64,000 bases of DNA from JADCRZ01 sp037718865 (GTDB lineage Bacteria > Bacteroidota > Bacteroidia > Chitinophagales > Chitinophagaceae), in NCBI GenBank assembly GCA_037718865.1, contig JBBJMP010000002.1, positions 248,001-312,000 of the forward strand, given 5' to 3'. Positions 1 through 8,968 of this stretch are shown one piece after another. Each line of letters begins with the position of its first letter. The first letter of the stretch is position 1. Under the pieces are notes generated by a model, which searched no databases, was not told the DNA's origin, and worked only from the letters and a program-made list of their open reading frames with translations. The position numbers and the translations under genes are program-made.

Positions 1-235
1 TAAACTGATGAACCGTCAACCATTTATGCGCGCTGCTGCTGCTTTTGCTACCCCATTTGCGGTGCCTTGGAATTTTGGTATTTAATACATATATCTCCTG
101 AATACCAATAGCATCGCAGGTACGCATTACAGCTGAAATATTATGCGGATCAAAAACATTCTCCAACACCACTGTCATATCGGGCTGACGTTTGTTCAAT
201 ACAGCCAGGATGCGGTCCTTTCTTTCTGGCGTCAT
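1..235 (-). CDS. TrmH-type (SpoU family) RNA 2'-O-methyltransferase, N-terminal part
   Basis: The gene reads leftward from an ATG at 235 and runs off the window, so only the first 78 codons are visible. The translation contains LENVFDPHNISAVMRTCDAIG-like sequence (key stretch ENVFDPHNISAVMRTCDA), the motif 1 region of SpoU-family methyltransferases. These transfer a methyl group from SAM to a ribose 2'-OH, and this N-terminus most resembles TrmH, which modifies G18 of tRNA. It is divergent from the AsmA-like gene, with about 100 bp between starts. The family call is firm; the exact substrate is inferred because the SAM-binding knot lies outside the window. Confidence 0.85.
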   Translation of the reverse strand, partial: MTPERKDRILAVLNKRQPDMTVVLENVFDPHNISAVMRTCDAIGIQEIYVLNTKIPRHRKWGSKSSSSAHKWLTVHQF

Positions 236-336
236 ATTTGAAAAATTGTGAGGATGATCACGTTAATAAAGGACAAGCTGTAATTCTTTACACGATCTTT
301 ACCAATGAATCGCACCTGAATTTAAATTTGGTTACC

Positions 337-3018
337 ATGATTAAAAGATTGTTAAAAATAATCATAATTGTGCTATTGGTCCTAACAGGGATTGCTTTTG
401 CAATTCCTTTATTATTCAGGGACCAGATAATAGCAAAAATTAAATCCTCCGCCAATAAAAATCTCAATGCAAAGGTAAACTTCCAGGATGTGGACATCTC
501 GCTGTTCCGGCACTTTCCACGTGTGGCCGTTATCATAAATAACCTGCAGGTAACAGGTATAAACCAATTTGCCGGGGACACCCTGATAGCTGCCAAACAA
601 ATAGATGTCGCCCTCAATTTCTTAAGCGTCATCAGAGGCTCCGATATTAAAGTGTATGCTGTCACTTTGGATTCTCCACGGATACATGCACTTCTTGATG
701 AAGAAGGCAGGGCTAACTGGGACATAACAAAAAAAGACTCTGTTTCTGCTGACACAGATACTTCAGATACAGCTTTCAGTCTGGAATTGCAAAACTATAC
801 CATTCGTAACGGTTACATAAACTATACAGATAGAAAATCAAACCTGCACAGTGAGATTGTTAATCTAAATCATGAAGGCAGCGGCGATTTTTCCGAAAAT
901 GTGTTTACACTAAAAACCAGGACCAAAGCAGATGCCGTAAACCTGACTTCCGGCAATGTTCCCTATATCACTAATGCTCATGCGCTGATTGATGCCGATA
1001 TCGAAATAAACAATCAAACAAATACATACCGGTTCAAAACGGATAACGTACAGTTTAACGAATTAAGACTTTCTACAGCCGGCTTCTTACAGGTCATTGA
1101 CGACAGCACGTACAACATGGATATTTCATTTAACGCTCCTTCCACAGAATTCAGGCACATACTGTCGCTGGTTCCTGCCATTTATGCCACTGGTTTTAAA
1201 AAAATTAAAACCAGTGGCAACAGCAGGTTCAATGGGTTGATCAAAGGAGTATACAGCAAGCAGCGGATGCCCGCCTATTCAATGCACATGGATGTCAAAA
1301 ACGGTTTCTTTCAGTACGCAGACCTTCCTCAACCGGTGAAAAATATTAATCTTGTTTTTCAGGTGGATAACCCCGACGGAATCACGGACCATACAGTACT
1401 TAACATTCCCCAGGGACATATTGAAATGGACAATGAACCGTTTGATTTCAGGTTGCTTATAAGAAATCCTGTGTCTGATATGTTCATTGATGCAGCCGCC
1501 AAGGGGAAAATCAATCTGACCAATATAAAACAATTTGTAAAATTCGAACCCGGCACTACACTAAGCGGCTTACTACAAGCGGATGTCTCGGTTAGGGGCG
1601 CTATTGCGGCTATTGAACAACAACAGTATGAAAAATTCAATGCATCAGGCGTAATCGATGTAAGTAGCCTTCAATATGCCTCAAGGGACTATCCTGACGG
1701 GATAAGGCTGAATAGTACGCTGATGACTTTTAATCCCCGTAATGTTGTGCTTACGGGAGTTGACGGGAATTATAAAAAAACACATTTCACGGCAAACGGA
1801 TCGATCAATAACCTGTTGCCTTATGTTCTGCGTGATAAAACGTTAGGCGGTACACTGAACATACAAGCAGACCGGATGAATGTAAACGAATGGATGGGAA
1901 CGTCAACGGATACCGCTGCAACCAGTAGCTCCGCCGAAGCACCTTTTGCAGTGCCTGCTAATCTGAACATTACCATAAATGCAGCCATTGACAGGCTGAG
2001 GTATGACAAACTGGAGATCGCTCAACTTTCGGGCAAAATGATTATGAAAGATGAAACGGTTATTCTTGATGATATAAAAGGCGATGCCCTGGAAGGAAGC
2101 ATGCTGATCAACGGCAGCTACTCTACCAGGTTAAACAAAATAAAACCGGCAATCAATTTAGATTATGATGTGAAAGGTCTGGATGTGCAAAAAACATTTT
2201 TCACATTTAATACCGTCCAAAAGTTAATGCCGGTAGGACAATACCTGTCCGGGAAATTGGCTTCCCGTTTAAGTATGACGGGAAATTTGGGTGACAATAT
2301 GATGCCTGATTTTAGTTCTCTTACCGGGGAGGGCAGTTTGTTACTGATTGAAGGATTTCTTCAAAAATTTGCACCTTTAGAAAAACTGGCCGCATTGCTG
2401 AACGTTCAGGAGTTAAAAGAATTCACCATGAAGGAAGTGAAGAACTACATTGAGTTTACCAACGGCAAAGTGCTTGTAAAACCTTTTAAGATAAAGGTGA
2501 AGGATATCGAGATGGAGATCGGTGGCACCCATGGATTTGAACAGCAACTGGATTATTTAATAAACCTCAAATTACCACGAAGTCTTATGGGTGAAAGAGG
2601 GAATGCAACACTAAACAACCTGCTGTCGCAGGCCAGCAGCAGGGGTGTTCCGCTTAAACTAAGTGAAACGGTAAACCTGCATGTAAAAATGACCGGTTCC
2701 GTTAAAAATCCGGCATTTGCTTTAAACCTTAAAGAATCGGCTGTTAGTATGGCTGAACAAATGAAAAAGCAGGCTGTCGACTTTGCGCAGGCCAAAATAG
2801 ACAGTGCGAAAAAACAATTGAAAGACACCGCCCTTTCAGTAAAAAAACAACTCGAGAAAGAGGTACAGGAAGAACTCGGCAGAAGAATATTCGGCACCAA
2901 AGACACGGTAAAGGCCAACCCTGTGGATAGTTCGAGGCGGAGACTTGAACAGGCCGGAAAGGGCATACTTGAAGGCATACTGAAAAAGAAAAAGCCAGTG
3001 GATACGACTGAACATTAA
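337..3018 (+). CDS. AsmA-like protein (inner-membrane anchored, periplasmic)
   Basis: A protein of 893 residues with one N-terminal membrane segment (LLKIIIIVLLVLTGIAFAI, about residues 5-24) followed by a long beta-rich region typical of AsmA/TamB-like proteins. The family is linked to outer-membrane assembly and lipid transport between membranes; no catalytic residues are expected. The C-terminus (about residues 800-860) is rich in Lys, Gln and Glu and probably forms a helix or coiled coil. An open frame extends upstream to 238, but the ATG at 337 is preferred because the hydrophobic anchor starts right after it and the upstream 33 residues look non-coding. It is followed after 58 bp by a YkgJ-type gene. 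The exact role in this organism is unknown. Confidence 0.85.
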   Translation: MIKRLLKIIIIVLLVLTGIAFAIPLLFRDQIIAKIKSSANKNLNAKVNFQDVDISLFRHFPRVAVIINNLQVTGINQFAGDTLIAAKQIDVALNFLSVIRGSDIKVYAVTLDSPRIHALLDEEGRANWDITKKDSVSADTDTSDTAFSLELQNYTIRNGYINYTDRKSNLHSEIVNLNHEGSGDFSENVFTLKTRTKADAVNLTSGNVPYITNAHALIDADIEINNQTNTYRFKTDNVQFNELRLSTAGFLQVIDDSTYNMDISFNAPSTEFRHILSLVPAIYATGFKKIKTSGNSRFNGLIKGVYSKQRMPAYSMHMDVKNGFFQYADLPQPVKNINLVFQVDNPDGITDHTVLNIPQGHIEMDNEPFDFRLLIRNPVSDMFIDAAAKGKINLTNIKQFVKFEPGTTLSGLLQADVSVRGAIAAIEQQQYEKFNASGVIDVSSLQYASRDYPDGIRLNSTLMTFNPRNVVLTGVDGNYKKTHFTANGSINNLLPYVLRDKTLGGTLNIQADRMNVNEWMGTSTDTAATSSSAEAPFAVPANLNITINAAIDRLRYDKLEIAQLSGKMIMKDETVILDDIKGDALEGSMLINGSYSTRLNKIKPAINLDYDVKGLDVQKTFFTFNTVQKLMPVGQYLSGKLASRLSMTGNLGDNMMPDFSSLTGEGSLLLIEGFLQKFAPLEKLAALLNVQELKEFTMKEVKNYIEFTNGKVLVKPFKIKVKDIEMEIGGTHGFEQQLDYLINLKLPRSLMGERGNATLNNLLSQASSRGVPLKLSETVNLHVKMTGSVKNPAFALNLKESAVSMAEQMKKQAVDFAQAKIDSAKKQLKDTALSVKKQLEKEVQEELGRRIFGTKDTVKANPVDSSRRRLEQAGKGILEGILKKKKPVDTTEH

Positions 3019-3076
3019 TTCAGGTTGAAGTGCGCCATACACCACCCCGCCACTACGTGAATGATAAATAACAAAC

Positions 3077-3610
3077 ATGCACCAGACATACATACACGAC
3101 CTCTCCATTCTTGAACAAATGGCCGATAAAAATGAAGAAGAGAATGACCGGTTCCGGTTGTTCCTGAAGCAACAGGATAGCCGGCAAGTGGATAAAATGG
3201 TGCAAAGGCTTAACACCGAAGTCAGCGCTGCTATCGATTGTACCCAGTGCGGAAATTGCTGTCGTTCGCTGATGATAAACATTTTACCTCAGGAGGCTCA
3301 GGACCTGGCTGCACATCTAAAGATGGCAACGCCGGAATTTAAAGAATCCTACGTTGAAGAAAGCGAACAAGGCCAACTCATCATGAAATCCATTCCCTGC
3401 CATTTTCTGGATACTAACAAATGCAGCATTTACGATCACCGTTTCCATGAATGCCGGGAATTTCCCCACCTGCACAAGCCCGGTTTTGTAAGCCGCTTGT
3501 TTGGCACCCTTATGCACTATGGAAGATGCCCGATAATATTTAATGTCATTGAATCGTTAAAATCGGAGCTATCGTTCAGCCGTAAGCAAGAATTCTTTTC
3601 ACCGGTGTAG
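3077..3610 (+). CDS. YkgJ-family cysteine-cluster protein (UPF0153)
   Basis: A 177-residue protein with the cysteine arrangement of the YkgJ/UPF0153 family: CTQCGNCCRSL near residue 55, then CHFLDTNKCSIYDHRFHECREFP-like sequence (Cys, Cys, His, Cys as metal ligands) near 97-118. The family is thought to bind zinc or an iron-sulfur cluster; its reaction is not established. It sits between the AsmA-like gene and dnaG, all on the plus strand, and may be read from the same message as the former. No signal peptide is seen, so a cytoplasmic location is likely. Confidence 0.85.
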   Translation: MHQTYIHDLSILEQMADKNEEENDRFRLFLKQQDSRQVDKMVQRLNTEVSAAIDCTQCGNCCRSLMINILPQEAQDLAAHLKMATPEFKESYVEESEQGQLIMKSIPCHFLDTNKCSIYDHRFHECREFPHLHKPGFVSRLFGTLMHYGRCPIIFNVIESLKSELSFSRKQEFFSPV

Positions 3611-3628
3611 GGAATAAGCTAACCGGAG

Positions 3629-3659
3629 TTTGCTTGTGAAACGGATTACGTTATATTTA
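3629..3659 (+). promoter_or_regulatory. Candidate Bacteroidota-type promoter of dnaG
   Basis: TTTG at 3629-3632 and TATATTTA at 3652-3659 are 19 bp apart, which matches the Bacteroidota -33 TTTG and -7 TAnnTTTG arrangement except for the last base of the -7 box. Transcription would begin a few bases before the ATG at 3667, leaving almost no leader. This is a pattern match only. Confidence 0.4.
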
Positions 3660-3666
3660 TCTACTG

Positions 3667-5697
3667 ATGATCTCACAACAAAGCATACAACAGATTTTAA
3701 ACCGTATAGATATTACTGAAATCATCGGCGGGTTTGTTAAGCTAAAGAAAAGGGGTACTAATTTCCTGGGACTTTGTCCGTTTCATAATGAAAAAACACC
3801 GTCTTTTACGGTTAGTCCGGCCAAAGAAATATACAAATGCTTTGGATGCGGCCGTAGCGGAAATTCCATCAGTTTCCTGATGGAGCATGAAAAATTTTCT
3901 TATGTAGAGTCACTCCGCTGGCTTGCTGCCAAATACAATATCACTATTGAAGAAACGGAGCTTAGTCCGGAACTAAAGATCCAGCACCAGGTAGCTGATA
4001 GTTTATATATCATCAACTCCTTTGCGCAAAAATTCTTTTCGCAGTTTTTGCATGAAAACGAGCGGGGAATGGCTGTCGGTTTAAGTTACCTTAAAGAGAG
4101 GGGCTTCCGGGAAGAGGTCATAAAAAAGTTTGAACTGGGGTTTTCACCCGAAGACAAAAATTCATTTGCCCAGGCCGCTACGCGCAATCAATTTAACCAG
4201 GAACTGCTGTTGAAGTCAGGACTGGTTATTTTGCGCAATGATGAACTATTTGACAATTACCGGGGACGTATCATCTTTCCGGTTCATAATAATACTGGTA
4301 AGATCATCGGATTCGGGGCGCGTATAATCCGGAATAATGATAAGGCGCCAAAATACATCAACACGCCGGAAAATGAAGTGTACAGCAAGAGTAAGATCCT
4401 CTATGGAACTTATTTTGCGCGGCAGGCCATAGATAAGAATGATGAGTGTTTACTTGTTGAGGGTTATACCGATGTCATTGCTTTGCACCAGGCTGGTATC
4501 GAGAACGTAGTAGCAAGCGGGGGCACTTCACTAACCATGGAGCAGCTTCGGTTAATACGCAAATACACGAACAACCTTACCATTATTTATGATGGAGACC
4601 CCGCCGGTATAAAGGCAGCACTACGCGGGTTAGATATGGCGCTTGAAGAAGGATTGAATGTAAAGCTGGTTTTGATACCCGATAAAGAAGATCCTGATAG
4701 CTACGTGAACAAATTAGGGGCAACTGCCTTCCGCGAATTTATTGCTTCACATAAAAAAGATTTCATCCTTTTCCAGTTAGAGGTGTCCCTTAAAGATGCG
4801 GGAGATGACAGCACAAAAAAGGCTGGTGTTATTAATCAGATTGCTTCCACTATTGCCAGGATAAGCAAAATGGAAGACCAGTCAAAAAAGAAGGATTATA
4901 TCAGGCAGTGTGCAGACCTGATGAAGATCGAAGAGACCGGATTCAACGACCTGGTGAATAAATACATCCGTGAGCGCATCTCCGGCCAGAAAAATACACA
5001 GGCTTTGGAAGAAGCCAGAACCGACGAAGAAAATGTTCAGGCTCAAAACACCCAATTCGATGATGCTACCTTTGATCTGTTGTTTCAACACCAGCAGCAG
5101 GAAAAACAGGTTGCAAAAATATTACTTGAATATGGAGAACAACAATTTGACGAACAGGTAAAAGTAGCCGATTATATTTTCAATGAACTGATCGACGAGG
5201 ATCTTTTCGACGACAATCAGATTCTTAAACTGATTAGCTTATACAAAGACTGGTACTCCGGTGGACTTGCACCTAATCTGAAAACCTTTGTTTATTATAA
5301 TGACCTTACTGTAAGCGCGCTAGCTGTGTCACTAACCAATTTCCCTTATGAAGAAAGCAAACGAATGAAGGAAGAACTGTTGACAAACTCTTCCGGTTAC
5401 AACGATGAGCTGTTTAAAAAGCCGTATGAAGAATTTATGCGAATCACTACCCGCCAAAAAGATGATGAATTGCCAAAATTTGCGAGAGTGGAAGAGCAGA
5501 ACATCCAGCTTCAAATCACGTCTTCGCTTAATTACCTGAAGCTAAAAAAAATCAAACGGTTGATGAATCAGAATCAGAAAGACCTTCAACAACCTCATAC
5601 TCAGGACGAGTTAATGATGCTGATTCAAACCCACCAGCATTTAAAACAGATCGAAGCTGATCTTCAAAGAAAGGTCGGAAGCGTGATTGTGAAATAA
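3667..5697 (+). CDS. dnaG: DNA primase DnaG
   Basis: A 676-residue primase that makes RNA primers at the replication fork. The N-terminal CHC2 zinc finger is complete: Cys37, His40, Cys58 and Cys61 within CPFHNEKTPSF and KCFGCGRSGN. The Toprim core follows with LLVEGYTDVIAL near residue 262 (catalytic Glu) and IYDGDPAGIKAA near 307 (metal-binding Asp pair). The C-terminal third (about 450-676) is less conserved and corresponds to the helicase-binding region. It is the last plus-strand gene before a convergent minus-strand block, and a dispersed hairpin repeat lies 26 bp after its stop. Length and motifs leave little doubt. Confidence 0.97.
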   Translation: MISQQSIQQILNRIDITEIIGGFVKLKKRGTNFLGLCPFHNEKTPSFTVSPAKEIYKCFGCGRSGNSISFLMEHEKFSYVESLRWLAAKYNITIEETELSPELKIQHQVADSLYIINSFAQKFFSQFLHENERGMAVGLSYLKERGFREEVIKKFELGFSPEDKNSFAQAATRNQFNQELLLKSGLVILRNDELFDNYRGRIIFPVHNNTGKIIGFGARIIRNNDKAPKYINTPENEVYSKSKILYGTYFARQAIDKNDECLLVEGYTDVIALHQAGIENVVASGGTSLTMEQLRLIRKYTNNLTIIYDGDPAGIKAALRGLDMALEEGLNVKLVLIPDKEDPDSYVNKLGATAFREFIASHKKDFILFQLEVSLKDAGDDSTKKAGVINQIASTIARISKMEDQSKKKDYIRQCADLMKIEETGFNDLVNKYIRERISGQKNTQALEEARTDEENVQAQNTQFDDATFDLLFQHQQQEKQVAKILLEYGEQQFDEQVKVADYIFNELIDEDLFDDNQILKLISLYKDWYSGGLAPNLKTFVYYNDLTVSALAVSLTNFPYEESKRMKEELLTNSSGYNDELFKKPYEEFMRITTRQKDDELPKFARVEEQNIQLQITSSLNYLKLKKIKRLMNQNQKDLQQPHTQDELMMLIQTHQHLKQIEADLQRKVGSVIVK

Positions 5698-5723
5698 CAT
5701 GTTTCATATATGACACCGTGCCT

Positions 5724-5754
5724 GCTGGTGGTTGGTGAAAACACCAACCGCGGG
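5724..5754. repeat. Dispersed palindromic repeat, copy 1 (downstream of dnaG)
   Basis: The core GGTTGGTG-AAAA-CACCAACC is a perfect 8-bp stem with a four-base loop, flanked by GCTGGT on the left and GCGGG on the right. The same 31-bp block, with only two substitutions, occurs at 33744-33774 after murB. Both copies lie just after the stop of a plus-strand gene facing a minus-strand gene. It may act as a transcript-end hairpin, although no T-tract follows. Confidence 0.8.
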
Positions 5755-5794
5755 TATGGATTCACATCCGCACATTTGCTAATTCGCACATTAC

Positions 5795-6247
5795 TCACTG
5801 CCTTCTTCTTTTGGCCGACACTTCCATAACAGGGGCCATCACGGAATCCATCTCCATTTCATGTTCAGCCCTCCTGAATTGGACAGCGTTCCAGACATGA
5901 TCGAGCGAAACCTGCTGCGTTGACTCATACCCGGCCCGTATCATTTCGTCCCAGCTGCAATCACGGTTGAGATCACTGGCAATTTTAGAAGTCTTCTTAG
6001 GATAAGCGATCCATAATTTAGCTTCATCATGAAGAGCAGGCAAAATATCCGATAGAATACCGTTTAACTGCTTTTCATTTACAGCAAATACCAGGGCAAA
6101 ATCAATTTTCTTGATTTTTAGCAGCGGTGTAATGTTCTTTGCGAATGAAAGTTTACAAAACTGCTTTTCAATTGTTGAAGGTAAACCCTGAATAAGAAGA
6201 TTTTTTTCGTCGCTAAACTGAAGCTTTTCAAACATAGTTTGCATCAT
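5795..6247 (-). CDS. Small hypothetical protein (DUF3052-like)
   Basis: About 150 residues with no signal peptide or membrane segment. The middle contains LWIAYPKKTSKIASDLNRDC followed by a Trp, which resembles the signature of DUF3052-type proteins of unknown function. The frame stays open to 6298, but several Met codons cluster at 6247, 6244 and 6235; the first of these is chosen, and a GAGG stands just upstream. The C-terminus is basic (AKRRRQ). It stands alone between the dnaG repeat and the M48 protease terminator. Function unknown. Confidence 0.65.
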   Translation of the reverse strand: MMQTMFEKLQFSDEKNLLIQGLPSTIEKQFCKLSFAKNITPLLKIKKIDFALVFAVNEKQLNGILSDILPALHDEAKLWIAYPKKTSKIASDLNRDCSWDEMIRAGYESTQQVSLDHVWNAVQFRRAEHEMEMDSVMAPVMEVSAKRRRQ

Positions 6248-6318
6248 AACCTCAATAGATTTGAGTATATATTTGTGTGGGAGTGCAAAAATAGTCAATC
6301 TCTTCGGTATTGCACAAA

Positions 6319-6350
6319 AAATCCCGCCTGTATATAAAAAGGCGGGATTT
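6319..6350 (-). terminator. Rho-independent terminator of the M48 protease gene
   Basis: On the minus strand the arms AAATCCCGCC and GGCGGGATTT form a perfect 10-bp stem around a 12-base loop, directly followed by a run of T. It begins 18 bp after the protease stop codon. Confidence 0.9.
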
Positions 6351-6367
6351 AAGTATGTTTGAGACGT

Positions 6368-7180
6368 TTACCTGTTGTTCATCGGCTTGTAATATTTAAG
6401 CGCTTCAGGCATCTGCTTTTGTAACCTTGCTATCCTGTTTCCTTCTGCAGGGTGAGTGCTTAAAAACTCCGGTGGTTTGTTACCGCCGCCTGCTTTTTCC
6501 ATTCTTTCCCACAACGGAATAGCCTCCTGCGGATTATACCCGGCCATTGCTGCGAAATTCAAACCAAATTGGTCAGCTTCATATTCATGGTTGCGCGAAA
6601 ATGGGAGCATAACACCGACATTGCTGCCTACACCGTAAGCGTTCATGAACAGGCTCTGTGTTTCCTGAGATTTATTGGCCAGTGCAACGGAAAGAGCTAC
6701 CCCTCCGAGTTGCTGTAACAATCCCTGGCTCATACGTTCGTTACCATGGCTAGCCAGTGCATGGGTCACTTCATGACCCATAACAACAGCAAGGGCAGCC
6801 TCATTCTGTGTAATGGATAACAGTCCGGTGTACACTACAATCTTGCCGCCCGGCATACACCAGGCATTAACATCTTTAGAGTCTACCAGGTTATATTCCC
6901 ATTCATAGCCTTTTAAGATGTCTGCTTTGCCCAGACCGGTATAATATTGGGTAACGGCAGCGGTGATACGCTGGCCAATACGACGAACCATTTCGGCGTC
7001 TTTATTAGCCGTTGTGCTTACTACTTTGTTTTGGGTGAGAAACGTTCTGTATTCCTGCGCTGCCATAGTTTGAATTTCGGATTCCGGAATGAGAGATAAT
7101 TGTCTTCGGCCGGTGACAGCATTTGTTGAACATGAGTAAAGAGATACGGAAAGAAATGCCAGATAAAATATTTTTTTCAT
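6368..7180 (-). CDS. M48-family metalloprotease, lipoprotein
   Basis: A 270-residue protein with a lipoprotein signal (FLSVSLYSCS, lipobox Cys17), so it should be anchored to a membrane facing the periplasm. The zinc-protease motif HEVTHALASH (HExxH) is near residue 136, and the third ligand Glu is probably in NHEYEADQFGLNFAA near 196. This organisation matches the LoiP/YcaL branch of M48 peptidases, which degrade or process envelope proteins. It is a single-gene unit with its own terminator. The substrate is not known. Confidence 0.9.
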   Translation of the reverse strand: MKKIFYLAFLSVSLYSCSTNAVTGRRQLSLIPESEIQTMAAQEYRTFLTQNKVVSTTANKDAEMVRRIGQRITAAVTQYYTGLGKADILKGYEWEYNLVDSKDVNAWCMPGGKIVVYTGLLSITQNEAALAVVMGHEVTHALASHGNERMSQGLLQQLGGVALSVALANKSQETQSLFMNAYGVGSNVGVMLPFSRNHEYEADQFGLNFAAMAGYNPQEAIPLWERMEKAGGGNKPPEFLSTHPAEGNRIARLQKQMPEALKYYKPMNNR

Positions 7181-7320
7181 CTTAAGGGATTTGATTAGTA
7201 ATGAAAATCAAGGATTATACCAAACTAACAGATGGAAGAAGCCCCGGCCTGGTTGTCAGTTAGCTTTAACAGATCAGCATAGTCAATAAAGATGGAAGGA
7301 AAGGTAGAACAGGAAAAAAA

Positions 7321-7983
7321 TTATTTTTCATGAGTCGAATGCCTCTTAGTCCGGCGTCTATCACGATGTTTCAAAATGGGAACTTTGCTTTCGCTTCCCC
7401 TGAGTAAACGCCCGATATTTTTTTGGTGTGTAAGTACGACCATTAATGCTACGGCGATAGCGAAGCCCCTGTACAACGGTTCTTTTTCATTGAAAATAAA
7501 TAGAATGAAAACGGCAAAAGCAAGGCTGGCCAGAATAGAGCTAAGTGAAATAAAACGGGTAAGATACAAAACGAGCAAAAACACCGATACACAACAAAGG
7601 GCTACCAGGGGCTGGATCGCCAATACCATTCCAAACAGCGTAGCTACGCCTTTACCTCCCCGAAACTCGGCCAGGATAGGGAATACATGACCTACTACCG
7701 CTGCAAGGCCCAACCCTACCATGAAATTAGTCCGATCCCACTCATTTTGCATGTAGTAAGGGATTAGCAGGTATAAACTGGTAGCAATGACGCCCTTTAG
7801 AATATCAATAATCATTACAAAAGTTCCCATCCTGGGACCAAGGATCCGGTAAGTATTGGAAGCCCCGGCATTACCGCTTCCGTAATCGCGAATATCAATA
7901 CCGTACAGGTATTTGCTAACCCATACTGATGTTGGAACAGATCCGATAACATATGCCAATAAAATGAGCAGAATTTCCTTCAT
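7321..7983 (-). CDS. plsY: Glycerol-3-phosphate acyltransferase PlsY
   Basis: A 220-residue integral membrane protein with about five hydrophobic segments. It transfers an acyl group from acyl-phosphate to glycerol-3-phosphate, the first step of phospholipid synthesis. Visible family motifs are AYVIGSVPTSVWVSK at the N-terminus, DYGSGNAGASNTYRILG around residues 32-48, and AEFRGGKGVATLFG near 105. The frame is open upstream to 8139, but the ATG at 7983 places the first motif at the usual distance and avoids overlap with prmA. It lies 25 bp after prmA on the same strand, so the two are probably cotranscribed. The C-terminus is basic. Confidence 0.95.
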   Translation of the reverse strand: MKEILLILLAYVIGSVPTSVWVSKYLYGIDIRDYGSGNAGASNTYRILGPRMGTFVMIIDILKGVIATSLYLLIPYYMQNEWDRTNFMVGLGLAAVVGHVFPILAEFRGGKGVATLFGMVLAIQPLVALCCVSVFLLVLYLTRFISLSSILASLAFAVFILFIFNEKEPLYRGFAIAVALMVVLTHQKNIGRLLRGSESKVPILKHRDRRRTKRHSTHEK

Positions 7984-8008
7984 CAGGTCTATGGTTGATT
8001 TAATAAAA

Positions 8009-8863
8009 TTAGGTAAAAGACACCACAAACCCGTCACAAATATGGGCCTCATGAATAAGCTGAATGCAAACCCAGTTGTTCCTTTGCTGCAGACCTGTTT
8101 GCTTAAGTTTACAGCTTGCGGCAGTCTCCATGATCTCATTTACATCGTCAACCAGAAGTCCACTCAATACAATTGTTCCATGAACCGGCAGATGTTCAGT
8201 AATCGAAGGCAGGCCCCCAAGAATGATGTTCTTATTCAGGTTTGCCAGAATAACATCGAAGTGTTGACCGTATGGTAGTGAATCTGCTTTATAGAGAGTG
8301 ATTTTTTTGCACTGATTTACCATCAGATTCTCCATGGCGTTACTTATGCTCCAGTCATCATTGTCAATAGCAGTGATCTCGGCGGCGCCTGATTTCTCAG
8401 CCAAAATTGCCAGTATTCCCGTGCCGGTTCCGAAATCAACAACGGTTTTTTCTGTCCACATTATTTTTTGCATAGCCATAATCATCAAATAAGTTGTAGG
8501 ATGATGACCGGTGCCAAAGCTCATCTTCGGCGTAATGATAATGTCATGCCGCACGTCAGGGACAATGGCGTGGAATATTGCCCTGATGGCACAGAAATCA
8601 TCAACGACCACTGGCTCGAAACTTGATTCCCAGAGCTGGTTCCAATTTTCCGGTGCAACTGCTGATATGTCATAGGAAAGGTTATATAACCGTAACGTGG
8701 ATTTCAACAAGGCCTCATTGAAACTACCTTCCGGGATGTAGGCCTTCAGCACTTCACTTGTTTCATCATATCCTTCAAAACCAATATCGGTCAATTGTGC
8801 GATCAGCACGTCTTTCTGTTCAGGTGTTTGATAAGGTATACAAATCTCCAGGTAATTGGTCAT
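8009..8863 (-). CDS. prmA: Ribosomal protein L11 methyltransferase PrmA
   Basis: A 284-residue SAM-dependent methyltransferase that modifies ribosomal protein L11. The C-terminal Rossmann domain shows KMSFGTGHHPTTYLM and VVDFGTGTGILAILAEKSGA, followed by the acidic ITAIDNDDWS strand end, all typical of PrmA. The N-terminal region is the substrate-recognition domain. The ATG at 8863 is chosen over one at 8890 because the latter overlaps the terminator of pnp. It is upstream of plsY in a likely two-gene operon. Confidence 0.92.
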   Translation of the reverse strand: MTNYLEICIPYQTPEQKDVLIAQLTDIGFEGYDETSEVLKAYIPEGSFNEALLKSTLRLYNLSYDISAVAPENWNQLWESSFEPVVVDDFCAIRAIFHAIVPDVRHDIIITPKMSFGTGHHPTTYLMIMAMQKIMWTEKTVVDFGTGTGILAILAEKSGAAEITAIDNDDWSISNAMENLMVNQCKKITLYKADSLPYGQHFDVILANLNKNIILGGLPSITEHLPVHGTIVLSGLLVDDVNEIMETAASCKLKQTGLQQRNNWVCIQLIHEAHICDGFVVSFT

Positions 8864-8877
8864 GTGGATTAAAATAG

Positions 8878-8904
8878 AAAACCCCGGCAAAGTCTCGGGG
8901 TTTT
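8878..8904 (-). terminator. Terminator downstream of pnp
   Basis: AAAACCCCG and CGGGGTTTT form a 9-bp stem around a nine-base loop, followed on the minus strand by a T-rich stretch. It lies about 65 bp after the pnp stop and just before the prmA start. Confidence 0.85.
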
Positions 8905-8968
8905 AAATAAGATTGCTCTTTTAGTAATTAATTACAATCCGGTAATTTGAATTGACATGCACACTGGT

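Noticed and set aside
238..336. Upstream extension of the AsmA-like protein
   Set aside because: The extra 33 residues have no anchor or conserved sequence; the membrane segment begins just after the ATG at 337.
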